A stretch of 64,000 bases of DNA from an uncultured Clostridium sp. (lineage in GTDB: Bacteria; Bacillota; Clostridia; Oscillospirales; Acutalibacteraceae): positions 69,949-133,948 of the forward strand of contig CAKUYY010000002.1 of assembly GCA_934717555.1 (NCBI GenBank). Direction: 5' to 3'. Position 1 is the stretch's first letter, and each line of letters begins with the position of its first letter. A program made the translations under genes and the position numbers. Below the pieces are notes generated by a model. The model made no database searches, was not told where the DNA came from, and worked only from the letters and a program-made list of their open reading frames with translations. Below, piece by piece: positions 1 to 9,360 of this stretch.

Positions 1-137
1 CAACGGGAAAACATAAAAATGAGATAAAGAAAAATGATTTTTGTAAATATTTTTAAATGGGCCGGGTATAAAAAGTTTATTTTGGATAGGAAGAAGGAAG
101 ACAAATATATTTAAAAATCATAAAGCAGATCTTATTT

Positions 138-803
138 TTACACATGCAACCTCCTTTTTAACTCCGCCAACAAAGAATCCCCCCGAAAGAGTAATAATGC
201 GGAAAGAAAGATAATGCTGACAGCCGTACAAATGAGGGAAGGGTAGGGAATGTGGAGCAGGCCGGTGAAGAAAAAGACCACAGGGAGGATGCCGAAGACA
301 GAATCCATTACCAAATAAATCATTAGGTCGGATTGCCGGATTCCCAAAATACGATGAAGGATAAAAAATGTCAAAATAGCGCACAAACAGACAATTGGGA
401 TGACATAATCCAGCGACCACCCATGCCATCCAGTGAAAAGATCCCACAATACACCGATCATGGAGAGAATCACCACCTGGTACATGGTATTTTTAGGAAT
501 ATTTTTTCTCTTCCGGATACCGATGGATAAGCTGATCCACAGACAAACTAACCCAGCTATCACAAAGAGGGACCACCATCCGGAATCTGGAAAGAGAAGG
601 TTAATGGTGACGCAGGTAACCCCTGCTACAATAGAAAGTAAAATAAGGATGCGGAATAAGACATTATACTGATGGTAGATAGTTGGGACATAGGGAAAAT
701 ATTCCTGATTTTCCCCACCAAGATCCCTAAGCTCATTTTGACATAGGGGACAGAAGGCAAAATTGCCTTCCACATTGACACGGCATTTTTCACAATACTT
801 CAC
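138..803 (-). CDS. Zinc-ribbon multi-pass membrane protein (DUF6320-like)
   Basis: 221 aa. The N-terminus carries a treble-clef/zinc-ribbon style cysteine set (C4, C7, C18, C21), followed by about six hydrophobic helices, so this should be an integral membrane protein with a cytosolic metal-binding head. It is the last gene of a three-gene minus-strand cluster. The acyltransferase-like gene ends 17 bases upstream of its start, and an alpha/beta hydrolase leads the set. I recall DUF6320 proteins sitting beside condensation-type acyltransferases in Clostridia, which fits. The biochemical function is unknown; the context suggests acyl or ester chemistry at the membrane. The gene call is firm, the family name moderately so. 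Confidence 0.75.
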   Translation of the reverse strand: MKYCEKCRVNVEGNFAFCPLCQNELRDLGGENQEYFPYVPTIYHQYNVLFRILILLSIVAGVTCVTINLLFPDSGWWSLFVIAGLVCLWISLSIGIRKRKNIPKNTMYQVVILSMIGVLWDLFTGWHGWSLDYVIPIVCLCAILTFFILHRILGIRQSDLMIYLVMDSVFGILPVVFFFTGLLHIPYPSLICTAVSIIFLSALLLFRGDSLLAELKRRLHV

Positions 804-820
804 AGCAATCCCTCCCTTTA

Positions 821-2092
821 CTATTTCTCTGCTTGATTGGAAATGATTGTTACGGGAATTCCCAACCCGCTTAGCGAACGAAAAAAACGGCGCTGGATAT
901 CTGTATGAGTAAATGCGGAAGAGAAACTAATGGACATTTGATCCTCAAAAGAGCACATACAGATTTGCAGGCGGTCTGTACTGACAAAAACGTGAAACAA
1001 ACGGATAAAAGGGACCATTTCCTTTGGCATAGTCACTCGCCCAATGTTGGAAAGTGCGGCTGTCTCCTCCCAAGAAGAAAAATCGTAAGCCAGCCGCAGA
1101 CAGATATCTTTCAAGACAAGGGGGGTGGCCCGTGCGAAAGCATTATGCTCAATTTTAGATAAGATGTTGAGCCTGGCGCCAAGGCGGTCCCTGGTCAATT
1201 CCCGCTGGAAAGTCTGGGCGTTGTATTCCAAAAGGTCTTCCAGGGTGCCGCAGCGGTGCCCAAAATCATAGGGGACACTGATCAGTCCAAAAAAATTCCG
1301 AGCGGTTTCCGAGGCAAAATAATTCCTTAGGTTTACCGGGATAGAGAGCACCACAGGACGGCGCTTGTCCCGAACAGACATATCCCCGGAAATGGCCAGC
1401 ATCAAAAGGGAGGAGAGCAGGACGGTTACCGTTACCCCCGATTCCCGGGCGTAATCCAGGATTTTGGAGACAGGGACAATACCCTGGATCACCTGGATGC
1501 GGTGTTCCGGGACTTTCTGTCCATGGATATGGTAGGAAAACTGATGTTTTCCCTGTTTGTCTGGTTTTTCATGGGTAGCTTGGTAATACTTCCGAAAACT
1601 GTCATCCATCTTCTGCCCCAGGGAAGCGTCGTAATCCAGAGGGGGGCATCCGACCAATTGCTGGGGATAACGCAATAGTAAATACTGATACACCAGCATA
1701 CGTAAAAATTGCAGGGCCCCGGTTCCGTCCGTGAGGGCATGATATACTTCCAAATTGATGCGGGATTGAAAATAGGTGACTTCAAATAGCAGGCTTTTGA
1801 CATTTTTATCATAGAGGGGATGGCAGGGAGGGTCTTTCTCCTCTTTGGCTTCAGCTGGCAGAGATGAAGATTCCAGATAATACCAGAATAATCCGCGCTT
1901 AAGAATACAGCAAAAACCAGGAAAAAGCTTTAAGGTATGATCCAGCGCTTTTTGCAGGAGGGAAGGGTCGATAGGATCGTGTAATTCACAGCAAAAGCGG
2001 AAAACTTTGCTATCCCGCTTGCTGCTGGTAGATGGAAAGATCTTTGCGGCATTATCCAGGCGGCTCCAAGGGACGGTTGGCTTTCTTTTCAC
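821..2092 (-). CDS. Condensation/alcohol-acetyltransferase-like acyltransferase
   Basis: 423 aa. The signature is the HxxxDG motif (H118, D122, G123 in the segment YHALTDGTG), the catalytic motif of the BAHD, condensation-domain, CAT and alcohol acetyltransferase superfamily. The His acts as general base for acyl transfer to an alcohol or amine. The protein appears cytosolic, with no signal peptide or transmembrane helix. Its start overlaps the stop of the upstream hydrolase by 4 bases (ATGA type), indicating translational coupling. Substrates are unknown. An esterase/hydrolase partner and a membrane DUF6320 protein suggest acylation of a lipid or small alcohol. It is not an NRPS fragment, because no adenylation or carrier domain is nearby. 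Confidence 0.8.
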   Translation of the reverse strand: MKRKPTVPWSRLDNAAKIFPSTSSKRDSKVFRFCCELHDPIDPSLLQKALDHTLKLFPGFCCILKRGLFWYYLESSSLPAEAKEEKDPPCHPLYDKNVKSLLFEVTYFQSRINLEVYHALTDGTGALQFLRMLVYQYLLLRYPQQLVGCPPLDYDASLGQKMDDSFRKYYQATHEKPDKQGKHQFSYHIHGQKVPEHRIQVIQGIVPVSKILDYARESGVTVTVLLSSLLMLAISGDMSVRDKRRPVVLSIPVNLRNYFASETARNFFGLISVPYDFGHRCGTLEDLLEYNAQTFQRELTRDRLGARLNILSKIEHNAFARATPLVLKDICLRLAYDFSSWEETAALSNIGRVTMPKEMVPFIRLFHVFVSTDRLQICMCSFEDQMSISFSSAFTHTDIQRRFFRSLSGLGIPVTIISNQAEK

Positions 2093-3021
2093 AGATTGGG
2101 CACCTCTTTTAAAAAATCATTGATCTGATTATAACATTCCTTGACCTGCGGAAAACCGGGAGGAAGGGAGAAAAAGCCATGCAGGGCGTCGGCTACCCGG
2201 TAGATTTTTACGAGGTTTCCCTGTTTTCTCAGCTTGTCCCCGTATGCTTCCCCCTCATCCCGTAAAGGATCATATTGGGCGGTAATTAAGAGGGTATCTG
2301 GCTGTGAAGAGAGATCAGAAGCTAGTAAAGGGGCAAAATAGGGATTCTTCCGGTCTTGCGGTCCCGATTGATACAACTCCATATAATCTTGAATCCGCTT
2401 GGAAGTCAATAGGTAATCGCTTCCATTTTCTCGAATGGAGGCAAAAGGCGATGTATCGCTGTGATCGTGATAGGTGGAGGGATAAATCAGAATTTGCCGG
2501 GCAGGAAGGAATTCCCCCCGGTCCCTGGCCATCAGGGAAAGGGCGGCGGCCAAGTTTGCTCCCGCGCTGTCCCCAATCAAAGTGATTTGGTTGGGTTGGA
2601 TATGAAAAAGATCCGCGTATTTATATAGTTCCCTGGCCGCGGCGTAGCAATCCTGCAGCCCGGCGGGAAAGGGGTGTTCCGGCGCTAGTCGGTAGTCGAC
2701 AGAAACCACTGTATGCTGGGTGAGACGGGCCATATTGACGCATATCTTGTTATAGGTATTGATGTTTCCCGTGACCCATCCGCCTCCATGAAAAAAAAGG
2801 AGGACCGGATGGGGGAGGGTATCCGCAGGAGAATAGATACGGACAGGGATTTCCCTGCCGTTTGACATAATCTTATGGTCCCAGGTACGGTAAAAAACTT
2901 TTAAAAAGTGGTAGTGAGTGGCATTGATGGCGAAACGCATTAATTTATAGTTCTTTTTTACATTAAGATCCGGGTAAGACAGCGCTTTGAGGGCGGCCAA
3001 GAATACTTTGTTGATAGACAA
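2089..3021 (-). CDS. Alpha/beta hydrolase, hormone-sensitive-lipase family
   Basis: 310 aa from the TTG at 3021. This start is chosen because AGGAGG lies 6-7 bases upstream; the ATG at 3078 has no visible ribosome binding site. The oxyanion-hole motif HGGGW is at residues 78-82 and the nucleophile elbow GDSAG at 150-154 (Ser152). A DPLRDEG segment and a C-terminal DALHGF supply the Asp and His of the triad. Together these mark the HSL/class IV carboxylesterase group, which hydrolyses short acyl esters. There is no signal peptide, so it is probably cytosolic. It leads a three-gene unit with the acyltransferase and DUF6320 genes. The substrate cannot be read from sequence. Confidence 0.88.
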   Translation of the reverse strand: MSINKVFLAALKALSYPDLNVKKNYKLMRFAINATHYHFLKVFYRTWDHKIMSNGREIPVRIYSPADTLPHPVLLFFHGGGWVTGNINTYNKICVNMARLTQHTVVSVDYRLAPEHPFPAGLQDCYAAARELYKYADLFHIQPNQITLIGDSAGANLAAALSLMARDRGEFLPARQILIYPSTYHDHSDTSPFASIRENGSDYLLTSKRIQDYMELYQSGPQDRKNPYFAPLLASDLSSQPDTLLITAQYDPLRDEGEAYGDKLRKQGNLVKIYRVADALHGFFSLPPGFPQVKECYNQINDFLKEVPNL

Positions 3022-3210
3022 AAGAGTTTCCTCCTTTCTTTTGTGGTAAAGAATAGTTTGATTGTGTATCCAGCTCATTCACCATTTTACAGTATAGCAT
3101 GTTAATTGTATAGAGAGGGAAAAACAAAAAGGAATATTTAGATCGAAAATTTCCTTGAGGTGTTTTAATAGAAGAAATAGAGATCATTCCTAATATTCTT
3201 TTGAAAAAAG

Positions 3211-3250
3211 AAAAATGCCCTCAGAAAACTTTCTGGGAGCATTTCTTCTT
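3211..3250 (-). terminator. Rho-independent terminator of the DUF4253 gene
   Basis: An imperfect hairpin pairs AAATGC-CTCAGAAA with TTTCTG-GAGCATTT. On the minus strand a T-rich tract (TTTTTC) follows. It lies directly downstream of the stop at 3288. Confidence 0.7.
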
Positions 3251-3287
3251 TTTCATTTGCATACGATGCAAACAAGGATCTATTGTT

Positions 3288-4055
3288 TTAATTCCAATAA
3301 AATAGGAAAACAGGCTGTTCTCCATGTTTTAGGTTATAAACCAAATTGTCGAAGTTGAGATAATAGTCGGAAACCATGTGAGGCTGGACACAGAAAAGTT
3401 CCCGGGCAAAGCTATGATATAACTCGTCATTCATCCGTTCTTTATCAAAAATCATTTGAACCATATCAACATGGATACATAATAATTGTACACCATATTT
3501 TTGTTTCCAAGCCCTTAAAATACTAACCAGAGGATCTAATTCCATTTCTGAATAACTTTGACAGAAAGGCAGATACGCGGGAAGCTCCCAAGGGCAGGAA
3601 GTAGGAATTTTTAACAGCACAAAAGAACAGGAACCAAACCCAGAGGTCAAACGGTTGCTGTGATATAGCCGGCATTTGTGTTCCTTTCGAATTTGCCTCC
3701 ATTGCAGGGAAAGGCGGGCGAAGGAGTGGGAGAAAAAATGATCAATGGGAAACTTTTCAGCTTTTTGCAAAGTTTTTATGATTTCCGATGGAGAAAAGGC
3801 ATGTTCCTCCCGCACGTAGAATACCGATTCCCTCAAAAAATGTTCGGAATCATCCGCTAGAAAAACAGGGGTAAAACCTTCCAGCTCTCCAGATTTCCGA
3901 TAAGTCAGATACTGCTGGTAAGCTTCTTGGGCGTCGAAACCTTCCCATAGAACTGTATAAGGGAGTAGTTGAGAAAAAGGAGGAATTTTCCCTCTGATTT
4001 CATCTGTACAGATAGAATCATCCTGTTCTAAATCAAAGATATCCACAGAATTCAC
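3288..4055 (-). CDS. DUF4253 domain-containing protein
   Basis: 255 aa, soluble. The C-terminal half (about residues 155-255) carries the DUF4253 pattern: the segment CPWELPAYLPFCQSYS, then a KYGVQLLCIHVDMVQM strand, and a closing hydrophobic FLFYW. DUF4253 proteins have no established biochemical role and often appear beside immunity or toxin-like loci. No such partner is seen here. The gene stands alone, is divergent from the AGCS symporter across a 91-base promoter region rich in A and T, and has its own terminator. The function is not assignable. Confidence 0.72.
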   Translation of the reverse strand: MNSVDIFDLEQDDSICTDEIRGKIPPFSQLLPYTVLWEGFDAQEAYQQYLTYRKSGELEGFTPVFLADDSEHFLRESVFYVREEHAFSPSEIIKTLQKAEKFPIDHFFSHSFARLSLQWRQIRKEHKCRLYHSNRLTSGFGSCSFVLLKIPTSCPWELPAYLPFCQSYSEMELDPLVSILRAWKQKYGVQLLCIHVDMVQMIFDKERMNDELYHSFARELFCVQPHMVSDYYLNFDNLVYNLKHGEQPVFLFYWN

Positions 4056-4146
4056 ACCAGCCTTTTAATTTTTTTTATTTGTTTTTATTATAGCATAAAA
4101 AAACCAAGTGTATATTTCTAATAAAGAATAAAAGGGAGATGATTTT

Positions 4147-5565
4147 TTGGAAACCTTTCTTTCCCTGATCGAAAAAGGAAACAATATGGTGAACCGAGTA
4201 GTATGGGGGCCGGTAATGTTGTGCCTTTTGCTGTTTGTAGGGATTATGTTCACTGTACGCTTACGATTTTTTCAGATTTCCAAGATAAAATTATGGATGA
4301 ACCATACGATGGGAAGTTTTTTTCACCGACCTCCCAAGAAAGAGAAACAAAGTAAGGCCATTTCCCCATTCCAGGCCATGACGACTGCGTTGGCGGGGGC
4401 CATTGGGACAGGGAATATTGTAGGAGTGGCTACCGCCATTACCTTAGGAGGGCCTGGCGCTATTTTTTGGATGTGGGTAGCCTCGTTTTTTGGCATGATG
4501 ACAGTATTCGCGGAGAATATTCTGGGGATTCGCTATCGGTGTAAAAATCAAAAAGGGGAATGGACAGGCGGGCCGATGTATTATATTGAGAAAGGGCTGC
4601 ACAAAAAGTGGTTGGCAGCGGCCTTTTCCGTCGCCTGTATTTTGGCGTCCTTTGGGATGGGAAATATGACCCAGGCAAATTCCATAGCGGGGGCTTTGCA
4701 GGAAGGGTTTGGCGTTTCTCCCAAGATAACGGGGATCGTGGTGGCGGCCCTAGTGGGATTGATTATTTTTGGAGGAATCCAGAGGATCGCTAAGGTGACG
4801 GAAAAAATTGTGCCGTTTATGGCGTTGTTCTATATGGCAGGGGCTCTTGCAGTTTTGGTGGCACACGCTTCTTCTATACCGGGGGTATTGAAGGATATTG
4901 TACAACAGGCGTTTAGCTTGCAGTCAGCGGCGGGAGGGGCCGGGGGCTGTGTGATGGCGGCGGCTGTCAAGTATGGGATAGCAAGAGGGGTGTTTTCCAA
5001 TGAAGCGGGCTTGGGAAGCACACCGATTGTACATTCCGCCTCTGATACCAAAGAGCCGGTAGAGCAGGGGATGTGGGGGATTTTCCAGGTGTTTTTGGAT
5101 ACGCTGGTTATGTGCACCATGACGGCGTTGTGTATTTTATGCTCTGGGGCGGTGGAAAGTGGAAAAGAAGGAGTAGCGCTCAGTACGGCTGCTTTTTCCA
5201 CAGTATTTGGAAGGTTTGGCTCACTGTTTGTGGCGGTTTCTATTGTATTATTTGCTTTTGCAACCATTGTGGGATGGTCTTTTTATGGGGAACGGTCTAT
5301 AGAATACCTTTCATCGGGCAGCCGGAAGTCTATCCCGGTTTATAAGGCCGTTTATGTGGTGGCTGTTGCATTTGGCTGTGTGATGGATTTGCGGCTGGTA
5401 TGGAGCATTTCAGACACCTTCAATGGATTGATGGCAATTCCCAACCTCATTGCTTTGCTGTTATTGTCGCCCCAGGTAGTAGTCATTACCAAAGAATACT
5501 TTTCCCGGACTCAGCTAACCCGTATTGCGAGGAAACAAAACAACAAACGGGTTCTTAAGACTTAA
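4147..5565 (+). CDS. Sodium:alanine/glycine symporter, AGCS family
   Basis: 472 aa from a TTG start, with GGGAG about 8 bases upstream. The protein has about ten to eleven hydrophobic helices and the AGCS hallmarks: ALAGAIGTGNIVGVATAI near residue 80, GGPGAIFWMWV near 100, and GVFSNEAGLGSTPI near 285. The family imports alanine or glycine with Na+ across the cytoplasmic membrane. A second AGCS gene lies at 16013-17452, only about 40-45% similar by eye, so the two probably differ in substrate or expression. The gene is monocistronic and ends at a strong hairpin. Confidence 0.92.
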   Translation: METFLSLIEKGNNMVNRVVWGPVMLCLLLFVGIMFTVRLRFFQISKIKLWMNHTMGSFFHRPPKKEKQSKAISPFQAMTTALAGAIGTGNIVGVATAITLGGPGAIFWMWVASFFGMMTVFAENILGIRYRCKNQKGEWTGGPMYYIEKGLHKKWLAAAFSVACILASFGMGNMTQANSIAGALQEGFGVSPKITGIVVAALVGLIIFGGIQRIAKVTEKIVPFMALFYMAGALAVLVAHASSIPGVLKDIVQQAFSLQSAAGGAGGCVMAAAVKYGIARGVFSNEAGLGSTPIVHSASDTKEPVEQGMWGIFQVFLDTLVMCTMTALCILCSGAVESGKEGVALSTAAFSTVFGRFGSLFVAVSIVLFAFATIVGWSFYGERSIEYLSSGSRKSIPVYKAVYVVAVAFGCVMDLRLVWSISDTFNGLMAIPNLIALLLLSPQVVVITKEYFSRTQLTRIARKQNNKRVLKT

Positions 5566-5569
5566 AAAG

Positions 5570-5604
5570 TTCCCCCTTCAGAACACGCTGAAAGGGGGAG
5601 CTTT
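5570..5604 (+). terminator. Terminator, probably bidirectional
   Basis: CCCCCTTCA at 5572-5580 pairs with TGAAAGGGGG at 5589-5598. A short T-tract follows on the plus strand (CTTT) and a T-rich run on the minus strand. It separates the convergent AGCS and flippase genes. Confidence 0.8.
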
Positions 5605-5610
5605 AAAATT

Positions 5611-6669
5611 TTAACTTTTCTGTCGTGACTCTTCCCATTTTACCTGCATCTTTTCCGCTTTCTTTTCCAATCCTGCAAAAGCGGAACCCACAATGATGGA
5701 GGAATAATAGGTGATAAACCTCCATAATAGCATAGCCTGCTTAATAGCGGCCTCATCAAAGAATAGTTTAAACAAAACTAGAAAGCTTCCTTCCGAGGTT
5801 CCCGAAGCGCCCGGAAGAGGGGTATAGGAAGCGATCATGGTCACAAAAGCCTGTGCTGAGATCATATCAATAACCGGCAGCCCGGGATTGTGAAACGCCT
5901 TATAAATAAAGAAAGGCACTGCAAATAAAGAAGTCAACTGTAAAAAGGTAAGGCCGTATAATTTAAAGGTCATGCGGGCGTTGTGGTTCATGGCCTTATT
6001 GTTATCCAGATAGAATTCCATCTGTTTTTCTACTTTTTGACTGGTAGCTTCGGGATTTTTTACAATATGAAGTTTGGAAAGCAGCCAAAAGATTCCCCGG
6101 ATAATTTTGGTAGTGAGGATACGGTTGGTAGAAAAGAGGAGCAAGAGCACCACCACGGCAGCCTGGGATACAAAACCCACCAGCGCCAACGGCATAAATC
6201 CCGGGATCTGGCTATCAAAAAAGCCAAATTTAAAAATAATAACGGTCAGAGAATAGATGGTGAGAGTGGTTTGGTAGATCAGGAATTTACGGACCAGGAC
6301 GGATAGCGCGATACCAGTGCTGATTCCCTGCCGGGACATGGTGACAAGCTGCATAGGCTGTCCAGCCACGGCAAACGGGGTGATGGCATTGAAGTATTGC
6401 CCTACCATAGTTACCTTAAAGGCGTTTTTTCTGGTATAGGAACCGGGATACACCTCTTTTGTAATGGTATAAATCAGGGTACTGTCGAAAAACCAGGACA
6501 ACACTACAGATAAAACAGAGATAACGAGCCAAACAGGCTGCAAATGCGGCAAACTGTTTAGCAGGGTCAACAGATTGTTGTCCATGGTACAGAAATATAC
6601 CAGCATGCCCACAGAAAGCAGCAAAAGCCCAATATTAAAAAATTTTTTAAAATCAAACTTTTTTTTCAT
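5611..6669 (-). CDS. Lysylphosphatidylglycerol synthase TM-region/UPF0104 flippase-like protein
   Basis: 352 aa with about eight hydrophobic helices. It resembles the flippase half of MprF/AglD-type proteins (lysylphosphatidylglycerol synthetase TM region, UPF0104). Diagnostic patches are GQYFNAITPFAVAGQPMQ near residue 85 and SYTPLPGASGTSEGSF near 285. The family is thought to move lipid-linked or glycosylated lipids across the membrane. There is no C-terminal GNAT-like synthase domain, so it is not a full MprF. It is the third gene of a minus-strand operon with a GT2 glycosyltransferase and a paralogous flippase-like gene. The A/T-rich 26-base gap upstream supports co-transcription. Confidence 0.85.
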   Translation of the reverse strand: MKKKFDFKKFFNIGLLLLSVGMLVYFCTMDNNLLTLLNSLPHLQPVWLVISVLSVVLSWFFDSTLIYTITKEVYPGSYTRKNAFKVTMVGQYFNAITPFAVAGQPMQLVTMSRQGISTGIALSVLVRKFLIYQTTLTIYSLTVIIFKFGFFDSQIPGFMPLALVGFVSQAAVVVLLLLFSTNRILTTKIIRGIFWLLSKLHIVKNPEATSQKVEKQMEFYLDNNKAMNHNARMTFKLYGLTFLQLTSLFAVPFFIYKAFHNPGLPVIDMISAQAFVTMIASYTPLPGASGTSEGSFLVLFKLFFDEAAIKQAMLLWRFITYYSSIIVGSAFAGLEKKAEKMQVKWEESRQKS

Positions 6670-6695
6670 TCTGCTTCCTTTCTCACATAAAAACT

Positions 6696-7703
6696 TTATG
6701 CTTGCTCGTCCTCAGGATTTCCCTTATTTTGACGGGTGGTTTTTTTTGGGGGCATTTTGATCAAACAGGGAAAATCCCCCACACCGGCCATTGGTTGGTA
6801 ACGTTTACTGATATAATAGCGGACTTCACGGGTAGAAACTTTTAAATTGGTCCACAGCCCCTTGAGACGTCTGTGCTTGATATGGGCGACCAAAAGGGAA
6901 TAATAGTTAGTCAAGATCACTTTATATCCGTAAAAGGAAAGGGTACGACGGTATCTGGGATAATCATTCTGCTGTTCCAAAAAATTTCGAATGACCGCCA
7001 AAGACCGTATGTAATCATTGATCTTTTGTACATCCATAGAACCCAGAATACTGCCTTTGCGCTGCATATAGTAATAATAAGAACCCTTGAGCACCGCTAC
7101 TTTATTGGCAAAATACATTAATCTGGGAGTAGTAGCAATATCTTCAAAAAACATATGAGGAAACTGAATGTTATGCTCTGTAAAAAGCGTCCGTTTCCAG
7201 AGCTTATTCCAGAGAAAATAGTGCATCCGGACGTCTTTGATTAAGCTGCGCATCAACCGTTCCGTCTGATAAAGACCTCCAGGAAGCTGAATAGGTAGCG
7301 TAATAAACCGCTTGGATTCTGACATATCTAGAATATAATTACAACAGGTCACGTCTGCACCGGTTTTCTGCGCCTCTCCATATAGCTTTTCCAAAAATTC
7401 CGGTTTTACGTAATCATCGCTATCTAAAAATGCAATATAATTTCCCTGCGCGGCCTGTACACCCGCATTGCGGGCAGAGGAAACCCCACCGTTTGGTTTA
7501 TCGATGATTCGGAAGCGATTATCCTTGTCTGCATATTCCTGCATAATCTCTCGGGAAGAATCCGTACACCCATCATTGACCATAATGACTTCAAAATCCC
7601 GCATAGTTTGTTGTAACAGGGAATCCAGGCCCTTGCGTAAAAAATTTTCCACATTATAAATGGGAATGACGACACTGATCGCCGGACAATTTGAATGTTT
7701 CAA
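6696..7703 (-). CDS. Family 2 glycosyltransferase
   Basis: 335 aa. The N-terminal GT-A domain (about residues 8-220) opens with ISVVIPIYNVENFL and shows MVNDGCTDSS, GGVSSARNAG and the metal-binding DSDD at the end of AFLDSDDY. It uses a nucleotide sugar and an unknown acceptor, at the inner membrane face. The C-terminal 100 residues are basic and not recognisable. The gene is sandwiched between two UPF0104 flippase-like genes (gaps of 38 and 26 bases). The three may make and translocate a glycolipid or modify a surface polymer. Confidence 0.9.
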   Translation of the reverse strand: MKHSNCPAISVVIPIYNVENFLRKGLDSLLQQTMRDFEVIMVNDGCTDSSREIMQEYADKDNRFRIIDKPNGGVSSARNAGVQAAQGNYIAFLDSDDYVKPEFLEKLYGEAQKTGADVTCCNYILDMSESKRFITLPIQLPGGLYQTERLMRSLIKDVRMHYFLWNKLWKRTLFTEHNIQFPHMFFEDIATTPRLMYFANKVAVLKGSYYYYMQRKGSILGSMDVQKINDYIRSLAVIRNFLEQQNDYPRYRRTLSFYGYKVILTNYYSLLVAHIKHRRLKGLWTNLKVSTREVRYYISKRYQPMAGVGDFPCLIKMPPKKTTRQNKGNPEDEQA

Positions 7704-7741
7704 TCGATACCCTTCCTTATCCTTTTTTCAAATCGGTTGTT

Positions 7742-8803
7742 TCAAATGTTCGTCTTTGTTTTTTCTATTTCCTCTTCTTCACGTTCCCGTTTTGATTTGC
7801 GTCCCAGATGGGAGAATGGCGCGGATAACGCTATGGTTCCATAATAGGTAATCAAGCGCCAGATGAGCACCGCCGGCTGGATGGTTTCTTTGGAAAAAAA
7901 CATACCAAAAAAACCAAGGAAACTGAGTTCTGATCCCCCTGCCGCGCCTGGAAGCGGAACAAAACAGGAAACCATGGTCACAAACGCCTGAGAAGCAACC
8001 ATATCCACTACGCGTGCACCGTTAAGGGAGAACGACCGGTAGATACAATAGGGGATAATAAAGATCGCGGTCAGTTGTATGGCGGTACATACATAAGTTT
8101 CCAGCAGCAGCCTGCGATTTTTAAAAAGCTCCTTATTACAGGTATGAAAACTGGATAACTGAAATTCCAGGCTTTCAATCCGGGAATCCACATTTTTCAT
8201 GATATGAAGTTTCCCAAGTAGATGGTAAATAAAAGTAATAAGTTTATGGGTGATCTTTCTGTTAAAGGAAAATAAAAGAATCCCCATGATAACTAAGGCC
8301 TGAGAAGCGAAGCCAATGAGAGCGGCCCCCCACATTACCTGCATGGTACCGCCAAAAAAATTCCACCGCAAAATGATGGCCAACAGACTGTATATAGTCA
8401 AGGTACTCTGGTAAACCAAAAATTTCTGCATCAGACCAGCCGTGGCAATACCAGGGTCCACCCCTTGTTTGGACATCAGATAAATCTGCATAGGCTGGCC
8501 ACCGGAAGCGAAGGGAGTGATACAGCTAAAAAATTGCCCTACCATTGAGGATTTCAGAGCCCCCCGAAAGCGATATTGGGGACAGTTATTGGACGTAAAC
8601 CGATAAATCAAATAAGCGTCAATAACAATATTAAGCAGATGGCAGCATATTCCCATGATGAGCCATCCTATATCAATCCTCTGAGCGCTTTTTAGAAAGG
8701 CAATCAATCCATTGTCTGAGAGACAGAAATACCCTAACATGCCGACACAAAGGATAACAACGGAAAAATTGAAAATTGTCTTTCCACTTATTTTCTTTTT
8801 CAT
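7742..8803 (-). CDS. UPF0104 flippase-like protein, paralogue of the 5611-6669 gene
   Basis: 353 aa with about eight transmembrane helices. It is the first gene of the operon, with GGAGG 8 bases before the ATG. It shares the same landmarks as its downstream paralogue (GQFFSCITPFASGGQPMQ; VPLPGAAGGSELSF), and both begin with a basic MKKK plus an Ile/Phe-rich first helix. Two diverged copies flanking one glycosyltransferase suggest either a heteromeric flippase or two lipid substrates. The C-terminus is highly charged (REREEEEIEKTKT), which the paralogue lacks. No synthase domain is attached. Confidence 0.85.
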   Translation of the reverse strand: MKKKISGKTIFNFSVVILCVGMLGYFCLSDNGLIAFLKSAQRIDIGWLIMGICCHLLNIVIDAYLIYRFTSNNCPQYRFRGALKSSMVGQFFSCITPFASGGQPMQIYLMSKQGVDPGIATAGLMQKFLVYQSTLTIYSLLAIILRWNFFGGTMQVMWGAALIGFASQALVIMGILLFSFNRKITHKLITFIYHLLGKLHIMKNVDSRIESLEFQLSSFHTCNKELFKNRRLLLETYVCTAIQLTAIFIIPYCIYRSFSLNGARVVDMVASQAFVTMVSCFVPLPGAAGGSELSFLGFFGMFFSKETIQPAVLIWRLITYYGTIALSAPFSHLGRKSKREREEEEIEKTKTNI

Positions 8804-9360
8804 TTAGGTCCTCCAAGCCAAACAATATTGTACCTGTTCGCACGAAGATTTCGGCATAAACATCCTTTTTCTATTTAACTGAAAATTCGACATAAGGAAA
8901 AAACAGCTTTTGGATCAAAAAGGAATACGGTACTTGGACCAGTTACTACTGAATACATATATTCTTCCATCCTATCAGAGAAATACAGACCAGAAAGAAA
9001 AACTTTCTATTGGGTCAGCCTGTATCTCTGTTTGCTATAGAATTCTGGGAAACGTCTAGTCTACTGTGTCGTTAAAAACGAGGCAAATATCCAGCATACA
9101 AAGACAGAAATCCGTTCTTATCATGATACTTCATCCATTTTGCAAAAGTCAAGACTGATTGGAGTATCGTCTGGATTTTACAGGATAGAATTTTTTAATT
9201 TATTACTAGGTTTAGTTATTGTTTTATAATATATATTCGATATTTTAAATATTATTTCTTATAATAATAAGAGTATTTTTATGTATATCTACACAAGATC
9301 GCTTTGCCAATCCTTGCTTGGCTGGATTACTGATTATATTCTTACAAATATGTAAGAGTA
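8804..9360. other. Long A/T-rich intergenic region
   Basis: 557 bases without a supportable gene. The left part holds the ribosome binding site and presumably the promoter of the flippase/GT2 operon (minus strand). The right half (about 9180-9280) is extremely A/T-rich. I see no tRNA, hairpin terminator or known riboswitch. Confidence 0.5.
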
